Origin: Eubacteriales bacterium
Lineage (GTDB): Bacteria; Bacillota; Clostridia; Lachnospirales; Lachnospiraceae
Length of the DNA stretch: 34,836 nucleotides
Assembly (NCBI GenBank): GCA_030526295.1
Contig: JAUNDA010000016.1
Coordinates: 1 to 34,836, forward strand
Direction of reading: 5' to 3'
A model generated the notes under the pieces. That model searched no databases, was not told the DNA's origin, and saw only the letters and a list, made by a program, of their open reading frames with translations. Positions 1 to 6,767 of this stretch are shown here, in pieces. Position numbers and translations under genes: made by a program. How positions within the stretch are numbered: position 1 is the first letter of the stretch; every line of letters begins with the position of its first letter.

Positions 1-205
1 ACTGATACTGTGGCTGTGGCTCCGGCTGTGTGTAAACAACCGGTTCCGGCTGTTCATTAACTACAGGTGCCGGCTCTGTATAAGCCACTGGCTCTGGCTG
101 CTCATTATAAACAGGTGTCTCCTGTGGCTCCTCTAGTGACTTTCCGCATGTTGGGCAGAAAAGGCTGCCATCTTCTACCTGTGCTCCGCAATATTTACAA
201 AACAT
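1..205 (-). CDS. Zinc-ribbon protein, N-terminal part only
   Basis: The first 68 codons of a gene that runs off the left edge; the C-terminus is not visible. The ATG at 205 is preceded by an AAGGAGG-type ribosome binding site. Residues 1-20 form a zinc ribbon with C3, C6, C17 and C20, the short N-terminal ribbon common in Firmicutes membrane and secretion-linked proteins. After about residue 24 the chain becomes a Pro/Glu/Gln/Val-rich spacer with repeated QPEPV-like units, a flexible linker that usually leads to a transmembrane segment or a second domain. The same architecture is seen complete in the 1013-aa protein at 18499. Function cannot be assigned from the visible part. Confidence 0.8.
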   Translation of the reverse strand, partial: MFCKYCGAQVEDGSLFCPTCGKSLEEPQETPVYNEQPEPVAYTEPAPVVNEQPEPVVYTQPEPQPQYQ

Positions 206-295
206 AGCTTCCTCCTTACGAAATAAAAAACAAGGTTTCCATTTATTAGTTTAAATGGTTAAAGCGTACATTGCAAGCATTATCACAAATAAACA

Positions 296-1060
296 TCATG
301 CAATCCTGATAATCTGCTCATAAAGAAGGATTTCATTAGCCGTCACATTCATGTTGTCATGATAATGTCCGAAAAACCAGTATCCAAAATCAGTATTCTG
401 TTTTATATCCTCGAGATAATGAGTAAGTCTGTCCTGACTGTATCCACTGCCGCCTATTAGCGTCTGAGTGCTTGATGAGCAGCAATGCGTCACTATAAAA
501 TCGACTTTGTTTTCATGGCTGGCAAGGTTTCTTCTTCCCTCCTCCATCTCCTCCTTAGAAGGAATCTCCTGCTCCCACCAGCTTACATGGTTAACCCTGT
601 ACCAGAGGCCCTTTTTATCAAGCTCCCTGGCCTTTTTATCAATATCCGGATCATCTGGTTCAAGTATTCCGCCATCGATGTCATGACAGCTTGCACCTCC
701 AAATGTAAAAATCTTCTTTCCGTCAATCTCAAAAACCTGACCACGCATCAAGTGAATGACTGAGGGTCTTATCTTGTGAACCTTTCCTCCATGCCACTCC
801 TCAACCGGATAACCATAAAGCCTGTCAAAATTTTCATGGTTTCCATCTACAAAAAGAGTTGTAAAGCTCCTGTTCTCGAGAAAATCCATCAGATTCCTCT
901 CCGTGGCATTCTCCACATCGCGGTTCCATACACCGCCAAAGTCCCCACAGATGATAACATAGTCATCCTTGGTCATCTCCTTCTGTTCGGGAAACACTTC
1001 CGTACTTAGCTTTCTGAAATCCTGATGACAATCGCCTGTAATATATATCAAGTTTTCCAC
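296..1060 (-). CDS. Metallophosphoesterase (calcineurin-like)
   Basis: 254-aa soluble protein of the calcineurin-like metallophosphoesterase superfamily, without signal peptide or membrane segment. The metal-binding blocks are in order: GDCH (D10, H12), GDFGG (D40), GNHE (N74, H75), THC (H192) and GHYHD (H232, H234). These are the residues that coordinate the two metal ions in this fold. The substrate is unknown; members hydrolyse phosphomonoesters, phosphodiesters or nucleotides. The start at 1060 follows a GGAGG-containing leader. It lies 90 bp upstream of the zinc-ribbon gene on the same strand and may be co-transcribed with it. Length is normal and all catalytic residues are present. Confidence 0.85.
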   Translation of the reverse strand: MENLIYITGDCHQDFRKLSTEVFPEQKEMTKDDYVIICGDFGGVWNRDVENATERNLMDFLENRSFTTLFVDGNHENFDRLYGYPVEEWHGGKVHKIRPSVIHLMRGQVFEIDGKKIFTFGGASCHDIDGGILEPDDPDIDKKARELDKKGLWYRVNHVSWWEQEIPSKEEMEEGRRNLASHENKVDFIVTHCCSSSTQTLIGGSGYSQDRLTHYLEDIKQNTDFGYWFFGHYHDNMNVTANEILLYEQIIRIA

Positions 1061-1474
1061 CTCCCTTTTTATGAAAATCTTGTTTCACCAGTTGCATCAC
1101 TATTCACAGTATAAACTATTTGCAGTACCAAAAACGCCCCTCAACGTATCTAAAATGACCACTCAAAAATCGTTTGGAAAATTTCCTCCAATCATCCATC
1201 TTTTAAACATATATAGCTAATGATACGCATCTAAGATATGTTTGGAAATCTACACGTAGTATAAACATACGTAAGTATTGTCATCGCTATTAATTATTAC
1301 CATTGCCGATGTGGAATATATTCCACATGCGATATGGCACAATATAGTGGCGATAGTAAGTCATTTTTAAGAGAAAAAAGGGATTTTTAGAATTTCTACG
1401 GATTATATTAATAAGGGGGATACTTGAAAGAATCGCATATGGTTAGATGATTCTAAACCAGAAAGGAATTACGT
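1061..1474. other. Divergent intergenic region, no gene seen
   Basis: 414 bp between the divergent metallophosphoesterase and 320-aa gene. AT-rich, with no plausible coding frame. It holds the 20-bp palindrome at 1309-1328 and, directly abutting it, one copy (1325-1337) of a 13-nt motif also found twice upstream of the WYL-linked operon. The downstream half is purine-rich up to the AAAGGAA ribosome binding site at about 1462. I could not assign a convincing -35/-10 pair. Confidence 0.6.
1309..1328. promoter_or_regulatory. 20-bp perfect palindrome, putative operator
   Basis: ATGTGGAATATATTCCACAT is a perfect 20-bp palindrome about 150 bp upstream of the 320-aa gene. Its right end overlaps the motif ACATGCGATATGG (1325-1337), which recurs near the WYL regulator. 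With no loop it suits dimer binding better than a hairpin terminator, and no T-tract follows. The binding protein is unknown; the nearby WYL regulator is the obvious candidate (inference). Confidence 0.45.
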
Positions 1475-2437
1475 ATGAATACACAAATGATTAAATATGC
1501 CTGTGACGGGCTGTTTGCGAATGAAATGGAGGACTACCTCGAGCAGAATTTCGAGGAATTCTATGCGCTTAATATTATTACGGGTGCTCCCATTTCAATT
1601 TATGAAAAAATGGAACGACTCGTGAAATTCATGGCAGCGACCGAGGATGATGAACTTCGTGAGGAAGCGAGGATCTGTGTGGACATTATTACTAATGCCC
1701 TTTCAGAACTTGAGCATATGGCTGAGACAAGCGTCATTATCGCTGAAACACGTTGGCAGGATTATGACGACGGAGACACATTAACATACACCAACCATTC
1801 GAACCATATCTCTCCCTGTGCTTCTTTTATAGAGCTTAAGGAGGCAATCCTTGACGAAATCGAATCCGATACTGATGTACGAAGCTTTGATGAATCAGAC
1901 CGCGAGTGGTATGAGTTTGTGATATGGAATAAAACTGTCTCTGACGATGGCCGCATCAAGTACCAAAATGGCGCCTACAGATATGTAATGATTCGGGATG
2001 AAATATGTTTTGTCGAAAGTATAGAGACGGTAAAGGATTTCTATTCGTGGAAATGTCTGTTCGGAAGCAGTGACCTGAATCTTCCAGTTCCATTTAACGC
2101 AGGAGACATAGTAACTATCGACTGCAGACCCTTTGCAGACCCTCAGAATCTGTTAATCACTGATGCACGTGACAGATACGACTGCTGTGGTTTAAGAGGT
2201 GCCTTCTGCGACGAAGATGGAAATCTTCACATAGATTCCGTAAAGCATGGACACTGCTTTCCAAAGCTTTACAGATCCCGTCTCTCACCGCTTTACAGAA
2301 TGAAGGTTAGTACAGAACCGCTTAAGGAAAATGAGAAGAGACTTGAACGGATTCAACAGGTAATGCTCAGATACCCTGAGGGGCTTAGGGATACCTTCGG
2401 AAACATACTGGAAGGTGTTAAAGACAACTGGTTTTAG
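1475..2437 (+). CDS. Conserved hypothetical protein, 320 aa
   Basis: ATG at 1475 is preceded by AAAGGAA at 1462. The 320-aa product is acidic, cytosolic, and has no signal or membrane segment. Residues about 1-90 look helical; a central part with several aromatic residues and a C-terminal part beginning near residue 206 look beta-rich. The C-terminal part has the order VPFNAGDIVTIDCRPFADP, then DCC, a short DxDGN turn, and KHGHCF. I associate this C-terminal pattern with an uncharacterised family frequent in gut Clostridia, but cannot name a domain. Four cysteines (DC, CC, FC) plus H residues could bind metal; this is only a possibility. It shares an upstream sequence motif with the WYL-linked operon at 4448. 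Confidence 0.7.
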   Translation: MNTQMIKYACDGLFANEMEDYLEQNFEEFYALNIITGAPISIYEKMERLVKFMAATEDDELREEARICVDIITNALSELEHMAETSVIIAETRWQDYDDGDTLTYTNHSNHISPCASFIELKEAILDEIESDTDVRSFDESDREWYEFVIWNKTVSDDGRIKYQNGAYRYVMIRDEICFVESIETVKDFYSWKCLFGSSDLNLPVPFNAGDIVTIDCRPFADPQNLLITDARDRYDCCGLRGAFCDEDGNLHIDSVKHGHCFPKLYRSRLSPLYRMKVSTEPLKENEKRLERIQQVMLRYPEGLRDTFGNILEGVKDNWF

Positions 2438-2439
2438 AG

Positions 2440-2580
2440 ATGGAAAAGCTTTCCCTGTGTTTTGAATATGAAGACCTAGAGAATATTCTTAAGGACAAAT
2501 TTAAATGCGCCTCGTTACCGCTTATCCTAAAAGCCGATAACTCAGCGCATTATACCGATGGTGTGTTTGGAAGCCGCTAA
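2440..2580 (+). CDS. Small ORF, possibly a coupled or truncated gene
   Basis: A 46-codon frame begins with ATG two bases after the TAG of the 320-aa gene, so translation could be coupled. The peptide starts MEKLSLCFEYEDLENILKDK and ends GVFGSR, with amino-acid usage like a genuine protein N-terminus. It has no ribosome binding site of its own. Its stop codon lies inside the stem of the hairpin at 2570-2599. It may be a truncated remnant or an unannotated small protein; I do not recognise it. Confidence 0.35.
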   Translation: MEKLSLCFEYEDLENILKDKFKCASLPLILKADNSAHYTDGVFGSR

Positions 2581-2599
2581 CCTAACGGGTTACGGCTTC
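2570..2599 (+). terminator. Rho-independent terminator (moderate)
   Basis: Stem GAAGCCG-(C)-TAACC pairs with GGTTACGGCTTC across a 5-nt loop, one bulged base, followed by TCTTATTTA. It closes the 1475-2580 transcription unit. The convergent gene ends at 2602, so the hairpin may serve both strands. Confidence 0.6.
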
Positions 2600-2601
2600 T
2601 C

Positions 2602-2913
2602 TTATTTAATATAAGACCAGCATGTTAAGATAAACATGATGTCAATGTAACAAAGCCAGGCTGCAGCAGCAAAAATAAGAAAACCGATCAATACAGAAGA
2701 AAAAGAGTCAATTAGAATAAACGCAGCTGCAATAATAACCGGAAACATTAAAATACCAATAATAATATATACAATGTAATCAACCGACGTAGGATTCTTC
2801 TGGCGCTCCCTTTCCCTCTCAATAGCATTAAGATTAGATGCCATTCGGTTTATCTCAGACATTGAAAGATAATCATCCTTCAGGTTCCTAAAGTCATCAT
2901 TTCTGTCGTTCAT
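2602..2913 (-). CDS. Small two-TM membrane protein, unknown function
   Basis: 103-aa protein starting at 2913 behind a GGAGGG site. The first 45 residues are hydrophilic and charged (a likely cytosolic helix with an Arg/Glu stretch). Two hydrophobic segments follow, about residues 46-70 and 73-98, so the protein probably forms a helical hairpin in the membrane with a short C-terminal tail. No family recognised. It lies between the convergent 320-aa unit and the WYL gene, separated from the latter by a terminator, so it is probably a separate transcript. A weak -10-like TATATT lies upstream, with a CCATAG-T-CTATGG palindrome nearby. Confidence 0.65.
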   Translation of the reverse strand: MNDRNDDFRNLKDDYLSMSEINRMASNLNAIERERERQKNPTSVDYIVYIIIGILMFPVIIAAAFILIDSFSSVLIGFLIFAAAAWLCYIDIMFILTCWSYIK

Positions 2914-3087
2914 ATGTACCCTCCATAGAAAACGAATTCATCTCACCAGCACCATTGCTGCGTATAATATAAATACCATAGTCTATGGGGAATATTTGGG
3001 ACATCATTCGTCTTTCAATACATCATTCATTGTTATTCTCGGTGTCAATTCCTCAGTTTTCCATTTCTTATCCAAGATACTATATTC

Positions 3088-3126
3088 AAAAAACAGCCAT
3101 ACCACCGGTTGGACGGCAGATGGCTG
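3088..3126 (-). terminator. Terminator of the WYL regulator gene
   Basis: On the minus strand CAGCCAT pairs with ATGGCTG around a partly structured 19-nt loop and is followed directly by six T residues (3088-3093 as A on plus). It starts 10 bp past the WYL gene stop. Confidence 0.7.
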
Positions 3127-3135
3127 CATGATTCT

Positions 3136-4173
3136 TTACTTATATTCCGCCATGGCGGTTTTGAGTTCGTTTTTGATGTCGTTAACGAGGCTCTCAGGAC
3201 TAAGGACTGTGACATGGGCACAGTACTGAAGGGCCCAGTAGCACATCGCATGAAGGTTAACCTTAACGGTGCAGGTAACATCTTCTTCTGTTTCGTCTGA
3301 GAATCTCACTGAGTTTCCAAACCAGTCGATGATGTCATTAATAAGATACGACTTTGCTTTAAAGGTCACATATTCGCCTGGACCTGAGAACATGTAGATA
3401 TGCTCGGCCATGTGCTTTGGCAGGATTAATGTATCCTTTGCCTTTACGACGTTCTTATTCTTTGCGAACGACTCCTCGAGCATGGTAATGTCCGTTATCC
3501 TATCGATACGGTAGTTGACGACATTGTCATAATCCAGATTTGTGCAAAGGAGATAATACCGTCCGTTTGAGGCAACCATCTGGAACGGATTCACCACATA
3601 CTTATGCGGTGTTCCATCATTATCAAGCCTTGGATGAAGCTTGCCGTCGGTGCCAAAGCCCGAATATGTAAATGAAACCTGCTTCTTATGTTCAATGGCT
3701 TCATCAAGCACCTCAATCGTATAGAAGAGCTGTTTGTTTGTCGGAAGATCCGCAGGAAGGTTGGTGATGTGCCTGAACTTTGCGCTGAAATACTCATTCG
3801 AAAGCTCCGAAACCTTATTAATCAGGCTGCGGCACTGCTTTTGCGGAATGTTTTTTGAAAAAAGAAGGCTGTCAATGATAAGACGAAGCTCTGCATCCGA
3901 AAACTTTCTTACTATGTACCAGTCTGTGAGAATTGATTCCTCCTCGCCCTTTTTATTCTTCCTTAGAATCTCCGTGTACTCAATTTGATAGCCACAGTCA
4001 ATGAGATCCATAAGATTTCTCTTTACGGATTTTCTGTCTACGGTCATCTGGTACTCAGAGGCAAGCTTGTCCTGAATCTCCTTCTGGCTCAGCTTGTGAT
4101 TCTCATCGGTATACTTGTTAAGAATATCGAGAATGTTTAGAATCATGAGTTTTTTGGTAGGAACTGTATACAT
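3136..4173 (-). CDS. WYL-domain transcriptional regulator
   Basis: 345-aa regulator. Residues 1-65 are a winged helix-turn-helix of the HTH_11/DeoR-like type (LNILDILNKYTD, then a basic recognition part TVDRKSVKRNL). Residues about 150-240 hold the WYL fold: GRYYLLC (204-210) occupies the WYL position and NYRIDRI (220-226) the conserved Arg-containing strand. A C-terminal WCX-like region follows. WYL domains sense ligands, often nucleotides, and members include regulators of phage-defence loci and DNA-damage genes. The start at 4173 was chosen because GGAAAGGAGGGCGC lies just upstream; an in-frame ATG at 4254 has no such site. It is divergent to the three-gene operon at 4448 and probably controls it. 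Confidence 0.85.
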   Translation of the reverse strand: MYTVPTKKLMILNILDILNKYTDENHKLSQKEIQDKLASEYQMTVDRKSVKRNLMDLIDCGYQIEYTEILRKNKKGEEESILTDWYIVRKFSDAELRLIIDSLLFSKNIPQKQCRSLINKVSELSNEYFSAKFRHITNLPADLPTNKQLFYTIEVLDEAIEHKKQVSFTYSGFGTDGKLHPRLDNDGTPHKYVVNPFQMVASNGRYYLLCTNLDYDNVVNYRIDRITDITMLEESFAKNKNVVKAKDTLILPKHMAEHIYMFSGPGEYVTFKAKSYLINDIIDWFGNSVRFSDETEEDVTCTVKVNLHAMCYWALQYCAHVTVLSPESLVNDIKNELKTAMAEYK

Positions 4174-4267
4174 TTTGCGCCCTCCTTTCCTTGATTTTAG
4201 CAACGTTACATACGAAATACAACCTATATTTTTTCTTTCCATAAAGACCTCCATCGTAGAGTGTAAA

Positions 4268-4303
4268 ACATGCGATGAGGAAATTTTGTCACATGAGATA
4301 TGG
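4268..4303. promoter_or_regulatory. Two direct copies of ACATGMGATRWGG motif
   Basis: ACATGCGATGAGG (4268-4280) and ACATGAGATATGG (4291-4303) are direct repeats with starts 23 bp apart, about two helical turns. A third copy, ACATGCGATATGG, is at 1325-1337 upstream of the 320-aa gene. The placement between the WYL gene and its divergent operon suggests an operator for the WYL protein. A separate near-palindrome, TATATAC-GT-GTATATA, is at 4410-4425 close to the operon start. Binding is inferred, not shown. Confidence 0.45.
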
Positions 4304-4447
4304 TATTAATATATATGCACCGGATATTCGCCAGGGGACATCAAAATAACATCCCTATGATGAAAAATACGAAGTAATTAAAGGGAGAGTCTTCGGTTTT
4401 TACGAACTATATATACGTGTATATATTTAAACGGGGGGGTGTTGACT

Positions 4448-4825
4448 ATGAATCAGTTAAACTTTGAAGCTATTAATGATGTTGGGTTGTTCTTTTATGT
4501 CAAAGGCAGGCTCTTGTTTCACGGCTGCAGTCTTTCCGAGGCCGAAAAATACGGCAACAACCTGATTTATCCAGGCGGCCACTTCGACATCTGGGAAAGA
4601 AATTACTATAAGAAGTATCACGTGGATTATGATTACTACCCGCGTGGAAGGGTGGTCTACAGAATCAAGGATGAAACCTTTGTGGTTTATGGAGACAGGT
4701 GCATTGATAAAGAGCTTCGTGAGTTCTTCAATGGCTATGCTCAGAATAACCCTGAGCACCGTTACGTGTTTGAGCATGATGAGCATTATCAGTGCCATAG
4801 CTGCAACAGAGACTATTTTTTCTGA
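4448..4825 (+). CDS. Hypothetical protein, first gene of WYL-linked operon
   Basis: 125-aa cytosolic protein, rich in Tyr/Phe/His. The start chosen is the ATG at 4448, eight bases after a run of seven G (4433-4439); an in-frame GTG at 4439 lies inside that ribosome binding site. Visible blocks: LFFYVKGRLLFHGCSLSEAE (residues 14-33), FDIWERNYYKKY, a YYPRGRVVYR strand and FVVYGDRCIDKE. The C-terminal tail HYQCHSCNRDYFF holds a CHSC pair. I have the impression of a small uncharacterised family recurring in gut Clostridia but cannot name it. It is followed 15 bp later by the next gene. Confidence 0.65.
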   Translation: MNQLNFEAINDVGLFFYVKGRLLFHGCSLSEAEKYGNNLIYPGGHFDIWERNYYKKYHVDYDYYPRGRVVYRIKDETFVVYGDRCIDKELREFFNGYAQNNPEHRYVFEHDEHYQCHSCNRDYFF

Positions 4826-4840
4826 TTAATGGAGGAAGAC

Positions 4841-5248
4841 ATGGCGAAGAAACTAATAACTGTAGAGCTTACATTTGAAAACATGGACTTTATAAGGATC
4901 CCAGGGCAACACATCTGCGATTTGCAAATTGAAGGAATCACGGACTCGGTTATCCTGTTTGGAGACATGGCAGAAAGCAGAAAAACCGCTGCAAATATAG
5001 AGCTTGCTATTCTTGATTCCTTTAAGTGTAAGGGGAGAATAAGCACTGATGATGCCGACATTTATGAGGATTTTGACAAGAGGATTCTCGAACAGGACAT
5101 CTGCGGTCTCCGCCTTTATTACGATGATAATACCAGTGAGGATTACTTCGTAACATGGGAGGATACTGAAGAAAGCGAATATAAGAATAGACTGCAGAAT
5201 GCTGAAATTCTTGAGGATGGAACCATTTATGTGACAATCGGTAACTAA
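4841..5248 (+). CDS. Hypothetical protein, second gene of WYL-linked operon
   Basis: 135-aa acidic protein. The ATG at 4841 is used because GGAGG sits five bases before it; the ATG at 4829 overlaps that site. The N-terminal segment KKLITVELTFENMDFIRIPGQ and the middle part around ICDLQIEGI suggest beta strands. The second half alternates Asp/Glu-rich turns with strands (YYDDNTSEDYFVTWED), giving an overall beta-rich, very acidic protein without cysteine motifs. No domain recognised. The 15-bp and 17-bp gaps on either side indicate an operon with 4448 and 5266. Confidence 0.65.
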   Translation: MAKKLITVELTFENMDFIRIPGQHICDLQIEGITDSVILFGDMAESRKTAANIELAILDSFKCKGRISTDDADIYEDFDKRILEQDICGLRLYYDDNTSEDYFVTWEDTEESEYKNRLQNAEILEDGTIYVTIGN

Positions 5249-5265
5249 TTATTAGGAGGAGAAGG

Positions 5266-5670
5266 ATGACTAAAAGGGAAAAACTTATTGCAATTGCAGA
5301 CAAGCTTACTGAGGATGATTTTATCCTGATTGAAAAGATTAGAACTTCAACACACATCGGCAGTGGTGATTGCCTAACGGTTTTAGATATTTTCAAGAAC
5401 GCTGAAAAGAACATCATATTTTTCGACTGCTACAATGAATTTGAGCGTACATGTATTTTTGGAATGATTGACCTCGTTAATGACAAGGCGGACTTTGATA
5501 AGCTCGAGAGAGCCTTCCCTGGCTATGACGATTACTGGTGTTCCTGCTACAAAAACCAGCATGACCGTATCTATGCACTTGAATGGCTCCAAGTAGCTAT
5601 CACTGAAGACGATGTGCACCCGGCACTTGAGGATCTTAAGAAGCAGGTAGATGATATATATGAGGATTGA
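5266..5670 (+). CDS. Hypothetical protein, third gene of WYL-linked operon
   Basis: 134-aa acidic protein starting six bases after an AGGAGG site. The N-terminus (MTKREKLIAIADKLTEDDFI) is helical; a central part with FFDCYNEFERTCIFGMIDLVND and FPGYDDYWCSCYKNQHDRIYALEWL contains four cysteines and many aromatics. The C-terminus is a charged helix. No signal peptide or membrane segment. I do not recognise the family. It closes the operon; a strong hairpin terminator follows 36 bp after the stop. Confidence 0.65.
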   Translation: MTKREKLIAIADKLTEDDFILIEKIRTSTHIGSGDCLTVLDIFKNAEKNIIFFDCYNEFERTCIFGMIDLVNDKADFDKLERAFPGYDDYWCSCYKNQHDRIYALEWLQVAITEDDVHPALEDLKKQVDDIYED

Positions 5671-5706
5671 TATATTCAGAAGCCTCATCAAATAACCAGA
5701 CAGCAC

Positions 5707-5736
5707 AACTGCCACCCCGATTATGAGGTGGCAGTT
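5707..5736 (+). terminator. Strong hairpin terminator
   Basis: AACTGCCACC pairs perfectly with GGTGGCAGTT (10 bp) around a 10-nt loop, just after the WYL-linked operon. The left arm and loop start are identical over 17 nt to the hairpin at 11499. The following T-tract is short (GCCTTATGTTT). Confidence 0.65.
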
Positions 5737-5810
5737 GCCTTATGTTTCGTATGCTTATTTTTCAAAAGTATGTTTCCTAAAGGAACTTTAAATGAGACAT
5801 TTTATGAATT

Positions 5811-5838
5811 GGCGGCAGAACCGATTTTCTCTGCCGTC
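5811..5838 (-). terminator. Hairpin, probable 3' end of the garR-like operon
   Basis: CGGCAGA (5813-5819) pairs with TCTGCCG (5830-5836) just past the stop of the last minus-strand gene of the metabolic island. There is no strong T-run on the minus strand, so termination efficiency is uncertain. Confidence 0.4.
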
Positions 5839-5851
5839 ATTTCGGTAACTA

Positions 5852-6745
5852 TTAAAGGTTGCCGAGTTCAACTCCTGTAAGCTTCTCATAGTACTTGAGG
5901 ATTCCGCTGTGGTCATCGCTTCCGCTTCCATTGTTATGGAGCCACTGCATCATTTCCTGAACGGCACTTGTAAGAATCATAGGAGTTCCAACACCATGTC
6001 CTGTCTCGAGGGCATTGTTGAGGTCCTTGATATGAAGGTCGATACGGAAGCCAGGGTTGAAGTTACGGCTTAACATCATCGGAACCTTTGCGTTCATAAC
6101 TGTTGAGCCTGCAAGACCGCCTCTTATGGCCTCAAATACCTTCTCCGGATCAACACCTGCCATCTGTGCAAGCTCAAATGCCTCTGCACAAGCTGCAATA
6201 TTAACAGCTACGATAACCTGGTTGGCAAGCTTTGTGGTATTTCCTGCACCATTCACGTCTCCGCAGTGAACTACTGAAGCACCCATAACTCCGAGCATTT
6301 CCTTGTATTGCTCAAACATTGCAGGATCTCCGCCGCACATGATAGACAGAGTTCCGTCGATAGCCTTTGGCTCTCCGCCTGATACCGGAGCATCCATCAT
6401 ACGCATTCCACGCTTTGCACATTCCTCAGCGATTTCCTTTGAAGCAAGAGGAGCGATTGAGCTCATATCAATGATGTCAAGGCCCGGCTTAGCACCCTCA
6501 GCGATGCCCTTCTCACCGAAGATAGCCTCTTTTACGTGTGGGGAATTCGGAACCATGGTGATAACAACGTCAACCTGAGACGCTACGCCCGCATTACTTT
6601 CACCTCTGATGGCTCCTGCTGCCACTACATCATCCAGATTTGCCTTTGCAAACGGATCATATGCAACTACCTCATAGCCTGCCTTAAGTAAGTTTTTTGC
6701 CATGGGCTTACCCATGATACCAAGTCCGATAAATCCTACCTTCAT
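5852..6745 (-). CDS. garR: 2-hydroxy-3-oxopropionate (tartronate semialdehyde) reductase family
   Basis: 297-aa beta-hydroxyacid dehydrogenase. The N-terminal Rossmann motif GFIGLGIMG is at residues 4-12, the substrate signature DAPVSGGEPKAIDGTLS begins at 118, and the catalytic lysine is K172 in GNTTKLANQ. The segments IRGGLAGSTV and NFNPGFRIDLHIKDLNNAL closely match E. coli GarR as I remember it, so GarR/GlxR is a better call than 3-hydroxyisobutyrate dehydrogenase, though the substrate may differ here. GarR enzymes reduce tartronate semialdehyde to D-glycerate with NAD(P)H. The start at 6745 is preferred to 6763 because AAAGGAA lies between them. It is the last gene of the operon, 22 bp after the HMGR-like gene. 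Confidence 0.8.
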   Translation of the reverse strand: MKVGFIGLGIMGKPMAKNLLKAGYEVVAYDPFAKANLDDVVAAGAIRGESNAGVASQVDVVITMVPNSPHVKEAIFGEKGIAEGAKPGLDIIDMSSIAPLASKEIAEECAKRGMRMMDAPVSGGEPKAIDGTLSIMCGGDPAMFEQYKEMLGVMGASVVHCGDVNGAGNTTKLANQVIVAVNIAACAEAFELAQMAGVDPEKVFEAIRGGLAGSTVMNAKVPMMLSRNFNPGFRIDLHIKDLNNALETGHGVGTPMILTSAVQEMMQWLHNNGSGSDDHSGILKYYEKLTGVELGNL

Positions 6746-6767
6746 TTTATTTATTCCTTTCAAAGCT

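Noticed and set aside
4174-4254. N-terminal extension of the WYL regulator
   Set aside because: The 27 extra codons contain the ribosome binding site for the internal ATG and do not resemble a WYL regulator N-terminus.
4829-4841. Earlier start codon of the second WYL-operon gene at 4829
   Set aside because: That ATG overlaps the GGAGG that is ideally spaced for the ATG at 4841.
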